The notes beneath the pieces were generated by a model. It was not told where the DNA came from, did not search any database, and was given only the letters and a program-made list of their open reading frames with translations. Of a DNA stretch of 64,000 nucleotides, positions 59,207-64,000 are shown in pieces. The stretch comes from Anthostomella pinea (lineage: Eukaryota; Ascomycota; Sordariomycetes; Xylariales; Xylariaceae): positions 1,550,001 through 1,614,000 of the forward strand of contig CAUWAG010000010.1 of the NCBI GenBank assembly GCA_963556695.1, read 5' to 3'. The position numbers and the translations under genes were made by a program. Every line of letters begins with the position of its first letter. Position 1 is the stretch's first letter.

Positions 59207-59929
59207 GGCGGTCGTCTGAGCTTACACCTACTCCGGACCAAGCAGTACACCCATACCGAAACCACACTCTGAAAGGGAGTCAAAACTCTGAAGACCCATC
59301 GCAAGTGGGCTTTGGAAGCCCGCACCTCGAGGTGGCACGATGGCATGGGGCACGAGCAGGAAAACCTTCTATTTACGGCGCATTACATTGCCACTGGAGT
59401 GAAAAGAAGGGCTCTGGGACGGAGAAGAGACCCATGTGCTGCTCAGAGGATCCTCTAGTAGGCGCTTTCCAGTTCTTATCCTTAGTCCACTACTGGCTAC
59501 ATCGGTGACAACACGCATTCTAGTACCCTTCTCTTGGACCACACCACATATTTTCATGACGTCCTCACAGCTAGTATAGTCTCGGTCTGAGGATCTAATC
59601 ACTTGGCATTTTCAATCTGATGAAAATTCCTCCGAATTGTGGTGCTGGTCTACACCGAGGTCCATCGAGAAGGATCTCGAGATCCGCTCGGATTCCTATT
59701 TATAACTGTCTGCTCGGGAGTCCCGAGCCCGGCTGTCAAGCAAAGCAGCAAAAATAGAGCCTGTCCATTCTATGCACCTGCAGTCGGGAAGAGCACGATG
59801 TAAGTCGGATATCGCACTCTACCCAGCCAATTATCAGCTCGACTACGCGGAAAGGGGGTCTTCAGTCTCCTTTCTTAGAAGTTAGCGCTCCACCTGTACG
59901 AACTAGCCAATCAACCCAGGAGATTGGCC
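59207..59929. other. Intergenic, transition to AT-rich block
   Basis: No gene is seen. GC content is normal until about 59930 and then drops sharply. Confidence 0.4.
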
Positions 59930-60660
59930 CTATACCTTATAGTAGGGTATTCGAGTAAGGGTGGGTAAAACACGTGTTTTTATCAGATAATACGATATTA
60001 TATAAAACACGTATTTAACCGTATAATACGAAAAACCTAGGATAAACGCGTGGTTTTTTATAAAAAAAACCTTTTTATTCTATTAAAGTTAAAGAAAATT
60101 GATAATATTAATACGCTTTTAAGATATTAAATAATAGAAAACTAATTTAAATGTTTAAATATATTAAGTACATGATTTTCATATTTAACGCGTTAAAATA
60201 AGCTAATAAGTGTTTAAAAAAATATAAACTATTTAAATTAAAGTTTAAAGTCATTTAACCTTGTTAAAAAGGTACCTTTTAATCATTAAAATAATAACAT
60301 TTTTAAAGGTACTTTATTTTAATTATAATATATTTTAAATAAGCTATAATGGTATATGAATGTTATATAAATCATTACAACAAAAAGTAATAACGCCGGG
60401 TTATAAAAGTATATTCTTTTTATGAAATATAATATAAATATATTATTGATTAAAAATTTGGTTTAGAAAAGGTTTTTTATAGTTATACAAAAAAACGATG
60501 TTAATTTAAAGCTTTTCAGTTAACGATCACGTTATCAATTTGTATTTTAATAACTTATATAAATATTTAACTTATATTTGAAGCTTTTTATCTTATTTTT
60601 TATCTCGTATCTTTTTAAAAAGCTTAGATTATTAAGCTATTTAATATATTGTATGAGATT
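59930..60660. repeat. AT-rich island, probably RIP-degraded repeat
   Basis: About 730 bp dominated by A and T with dense TTAA, TATA and AAATTT words. No open frame is of any length and the borders with normal GC are abrupt. This is what RIP leaves of a duplicated element in ascomycetes. The original element cannot be identified. Confidence 0.65.
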
Positions 60661-60855
60661 CTAGAAGGATCACAAGCCTTGGGGGTGTGAGCGGTCGCTG
60701 CAAATGTTGTTGTCATTCTTAAGTATGCTTGGCAGGGCTAATTCACAGCTAAATACCATACTGCACCATGCCAGGGTGAATCCACTGTTCCCTTGACAGC
60801 CCCCTAGTGGGTACTGCACCTAAGGGCACCATATCTAGGATCTAACATCTGACAA
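60661..60855. other. Normal-GC block within the AT-rich island
   Basis: About 190 bp of normal composition flanked on both sides by AT-rich DNA. No gene is seen. Confidence 0.5.
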
Positions 60856-61010
60856 GAAAAGAATTTTTTAACGTTAATTATATTTTTAACGTTGTTTGTA
60901 AGTATAAAACGAGTATAACTTTTATATAATATAAACTAGATTTATTTCAAGTATCAACTGATAATTATTCGAACTATAGTTAATTTAACCTTTAAACACG
61001 CTAAAAGGAG
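60856..61010. repeat. Second AT-rich block
   Basis: Short block of the same composition as 59930-60660. Confidence 0.55.
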
Positions 61011-61070
61011 TGTAGTTCGCGCTTAGGGGGATATACAGCGTGACGAGATGCCCTACAGGGGCACGTGATC

Positions 61071-61095
61071 GACGCCCCGTACATGTAGGGGCGTC
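61071..61095. repeat. Inverted repeat GACGCCCC-n9-GGGGCGTC
   Basis: Arms of 8 bp are perfect; the spacer holds the palindrome TACATGTA. The word TACATGTAGG recurs near 61160. Could be a binding site or transposon remnant. Confidence 0.55.
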
Positions 61096-61701
61096 ATCAA
61101 AGAGAGTATCTGCATTCAATAGAGGCAATCGCGCGTCGGGAACTTATCTTCCCCATCCTACATGTAGGTGCACCGCTGGTAAGGTACCTCTTGCATAGAG
61201 CTGCGGCGCAGCTTTAACTTACATTAACCCCGAGGCTAACACTGCTGGTATCTACTCAGCCCACTGCATTGATGCCTTACTGTCGCGTGGAAATAGCACG
61301 GAAAACACACGTCTAATAAAGTTCCTCGAATGGTGCCTCACGCTCAGGTGGGGACGTTGAACAAACGGCACCACCTGAGACTCGAGAGTTGGGTGGTGAC
61401 CGGTAACGGCGGGTAACGGCGGGGGCTTGCCCGCGAGTTCGGTGCCCAGAACAACCTCGAACCTCGACATGTTCGCGTGCCGGCCGACGGGTGCTCGTCA
61501 CACTGCTGCCGGCAGCTTCTAGCGGAGTGGCGAGCCCCCGATTGGCGAGCCCCGAATGGCGAGCCCCGAATGGCGAGCCCCTGAAGATGCTCAACGCACG
61601 GGGGGTCTCGGGTCCGACTCTCGCCAGCCGAAGGTGAGCGCGACTGCTGGGTAACGTTACCGCCTACCTTTAGGAGCTATCTTGAGAACTTCAGGAACTA
61701 C
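61096..61701. other. Intergenic upstream of the monooxygenase gene
   Basis: No gene is supportable. Open frames at 61252-61594 on the minus strand are cut by the minisatellite and lack a family. Confidence 0.4.
61529..61586. repeat. 14-bp minisatellite, four copies
   Basis: GGCGAGCCCCGAAT-type unit starting at 61529, 61544, 61558 and 61572 with small differences. Confidence 0.85.
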
Positions 61702-61708
61702 TATAAAG
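61702..61708 (+). promoter_or_regulatory. TATA box of the monooxygenase gene
   Basis: TATAAAG, about 160 bp before the ATG at 61864. In the leader a 15-bp word CACCAAAGTACCTAC occurs twice, at 61754-61768 and 61779-61793. Confidence 0.45.
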
Positions 61709-61863
61709 ACTTGGCGACCAGCCCAAAGTCTGAGTTCTTACCTCCTATTTCATCACCAAAGTACCTACTTACCTGCTTCACCAAAGTACCTACCTACGCC
61801 CGGCATCCTTACATAACATCTGAGCCTCCCTGCACAAGCACACCTACCCAAACCATACACACC

Positions 61864-63303
61864 ATGGCAGCCAAGAAAGACTTCGAGATCGCCATCGTCG
61901 GCGGCGGCATCGCCGGCATAACCCTGGCCATCGCCCTCCTGAAACACAACATCCCCGTGCAAGTCTACGAGCAGGGCCACGCTTTCTCAGAGATCGGCGC
62001 CGGCGTGGCCTTCGGGCCCAACGCCGTGCGCGCCATGGATTACTGCGACCAGAGCGTCCGATACGCTTTTGACGAGGTCGCCACGCGCAACCAGTGGGCG
62101 TCCAAGCAGACGGTGTACTTCGACTTCCTCGACGGCATGGCGAAGACGAAGCCGAAGGTCGACAGGGACATCCTCTTCACCCTCGAGAACCAGGTCGGCG
62201 CTAATTCGGTGCACCGCGCCGACTTCATGGAGCAGATGGCCAAACTCGTCCCGAAGGACCTGGCCCACTTCCGGAAGCGCCTCGAGGACGTGACCGAGGA
62301 CGCCGGTACGGGACGGCTGAGAATGAAATTTACCGACGGGACGACCGCCGAGGCGGACGCGGTCATCGGCTGTGACGGCATCAAGTCGCGCACGAGGCAG
62401 CTCATTGTAGGCGAGGACCATCCTTCTGCAAAGCCGCATTACTCGCAAAAATACGCATACCGCGCCGTCATGCCGATGCAGCGCGCCATCGAGGCCGTCG
62501 GCGGGGAGAGAGCCGAGAACGCCTGTCTATGGGTACGTCACCTCGCCCAGAGACTGCATTCCCGTGATTTGTTCACCCTGAGCGAGAGCTGACCCCTTTT
62601 ACATAGATGGGCGAGAAAGCTCACGTCCTGACCTTCCCCATCAACCACGGAAAGACATTCAACCTGGTAGCCATCGTCACGGACGACAAGGAATGGCCTG
62701 ACGTCACCCACCTCACGCTCCCAGCGCACAAGGACGAGGCCCTCAAGGACTACAGCCACTTCGGGGACTCCGTCCTCAAGAACCTCGAGATGGTGGACGA
62801 CAACGTTGACAGGGTGAGTCTCTTATCTTTGAACCAAAGCACGAGTATATAGGTAAGTACCTAATATTAACATCCGAACCCAGTGGGCACTCTTCGACAC
62901 CTGCGACCACCCGGTCCCCACCTTCTACAAAGGCCGCCTCTGCATCTCGGGCGACGCCGCGCACGCCACGACGCCGCACCACGGCGCCGGCGCGGGGTTC
63001 TGCATCGAGGACTCGGCCGTCCTCACCCACCTGCTCACCGACGAGCGGGTGACAGCCCCCGGCGACCTGGAGTCCGTCTTCGCCGCCTTCAACGCCAACC
63101 GCAAGGAGCGGGACCAGTGGCTCGTGGCGGACAGCCGAAGGACGGGCGAGATCTACGAGTTCAACACCGAGGATCCCGGGAAGGACCTGACCAAGATCGA
63201 GAAGGAGCTGCGCGAGAGCTTCGGCAAGGTCTGGGACTATGATCTTGAGACGGCGCTGGAGACGGCTAGGGAGGACCTTGGCTCTCGGCTGGGCAAGAAG
63301 TAG
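61864..63303 (+). CDS. FAD-dependent monooxygenase, salicylate-hydroxylase type
   Basis: A class A flavoprotein monooxygenase (PF01494). Relatives hydroxylate small aromatic acids such as salicylate or act on secondary metabolites, using NAD(P)H and O2. Three exons, 61864-62532, 62607-62813 and 62884-63303, with introns of 74 and 70 nt, give 431 residues. The FAD ADP-binding motif is IVGGGIAGITLAIAL (~11-25), with the Glu at the end of the second strand in VQVYEQG. The DG motif is VIGCDGIKSRTR (~180-190). The GD motif CISGDAAHATTPHHGAGAGF (~312-331) binds the ribityl chain. All key motifs are intact, and the length is normal for the class. The ORF is open 51 codons upstream, to 61711, but the Met at 61864 (ACACCATGG) is in strong context and starts family-like sequence. 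It stands beside a RIP-like AT island; no cluster partner is visible in the window. The substrate is unknown. Confidence 0.92.
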
Positions 63304-64000
63304 CCGATGGACGGCTGGCTATGCATGACCAGGCGTTCCAGTTCCGGGCACGTGCCATATTATTTCACATACAAATATACCATCTCGCAAACAGTAAACC
63401 ATGATCAATAAATACCATACCGCCTTCCACCTTGTCACACTCATCTGTGGTCTGCGGTGCTATTCTCTTTACCTGTCCAAACTGACAAGTGAATATGCAG
63501 CCTTCTAATCCCAACGAAGCCGGTTATTGTATTTGGGTTGGTTGGAATGCCTCGGAATTTGCACCATCAACCTGGTCGCAAATCAGCTCTGGAATGGGTA
63601 TGGAATGCCACAGTATGCTCTAAGACCAAACATGAGACTCAGCTGAAGCGCGGAGCCTGGTACGAAGAATTTCGAGTACACCGAGCCCACAGAAGTCTCC
63701 GATGCCAACCCCTGATACAGGTGGCTTTTTCTCAAGGCAACTAGGCGACTTCTTGAACAAGCACAGGTTTGAAGGAATTCAACGTTCTCCTTGCTTATTC
63801 CAAGGTGCTTGTTTCTTGTTCCGGGTACGCTGTTCAAGTTTTGATATCTTGAGATACGGTACCCGCGGAGACTTTTGACTTGTGAGGGGTGATTGTAACA
63901 TGACTGAAAGATCCAGCGCATTGCCCCCCAAAAGAACGGGATGGGCCCCTATCACGAGAACAAACATAAGGCCCGCCGCGACGTAGTAGAGAGATCGTGA
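63304..64000. other. Downstream region to window end
   Basis: No gene is supportable. A minus-strand open frame at 63583-63921 has no family-like sequence. Confidence 0.35.
63407..63412 (+). terminator. Possible polyadenylation signal of the monooxygenase gene
   Basis: AATAAA about 105 bp after the stop codon; canonical but only one hexamer, so tentative. Confidence 0.35.

Overview
The window is nuclear DNA of a filamentous ascomycete (Pezizomycotina, most likely Sordariomycetes). The evidence is short GT-AG introns of mostly 48-75 nt with CTRAC-type branch points, a PalH/Rim21-type pH sensor, an Hmt1-type vacuolar half-ABC transporter, an AT-rich island of the kind repeat-induced point mutation (RIP) leaves, and TTAGGG-like sequence inside a transposable element. 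Genus and species cannot be fixed from the sequence alone.

Layout. (1) 0.4-10 kb is a gene graveyard. It holds a low-complexity protein gene broken at two homopolymer runs, a duplicated acidic/proline-rich ORF with an in-frame stop, and fragments of an amidase, a polyketide synthase ketosynthase domain and a GNAT acetyltransferase. One apparently intact small membrane protein of DUF1772/anthrone-oxygenase character abuts the ketosynthase fragment. (2) 12-24 kb carries conserved genes: palH (+), a LAG1-type ceramide synthase (+) and an Hmt1-like ABC transporter (-). (3) About 24-33.8 kb is a 9.8-kb stretch without a supportable gene, dotted with short tandem repeats. (4) 33.8-41.2 kb holds a small conserved-looking protein, CDC48 (-, six exons) and a TmpA/ferric-reductase-like membrane oxidoreductase (-). 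(5) 42.5-45 kb holds a doubtful ORF, a 434-bp inverted-repeat element with a perfect 9-bp target duplication (Mutator-like MITE), and an acidic protein with two internal duplications. (6) 46.6-52.7 kb holds an AVT-type vacuolar amino acid transporter (+, eight exons) and a cytosolic prolyl-tRNA synthetase (-), which I resolve into 15 exons including one of 5 nt. (7) 53-59 kb is a lineage-specific block: a zinc-ribbon membrane protein, a decayed GPI-type repeat protein, a multi-pass membrane ORF overlapping a SprT-like metalloprotease, and a secreted protein. (8) 59.9-61 kb is extremely AT-rich and looks RIP-degraded. It is followed by minisatellites and an intact three-exon FAD-dependent monooxygenase.

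The conserved genes share no pathway and behave as ordinary housekeeping or stress loci. The flanks (0-10 kb and 53-61 kb) are accessory and degenerate in character. No CRISPR array, rRNA or convincing tRNA gene was seen. Exon borders were placed by eye using splice consensus, reading-frame continuity and remembered family patterns; no search was run.
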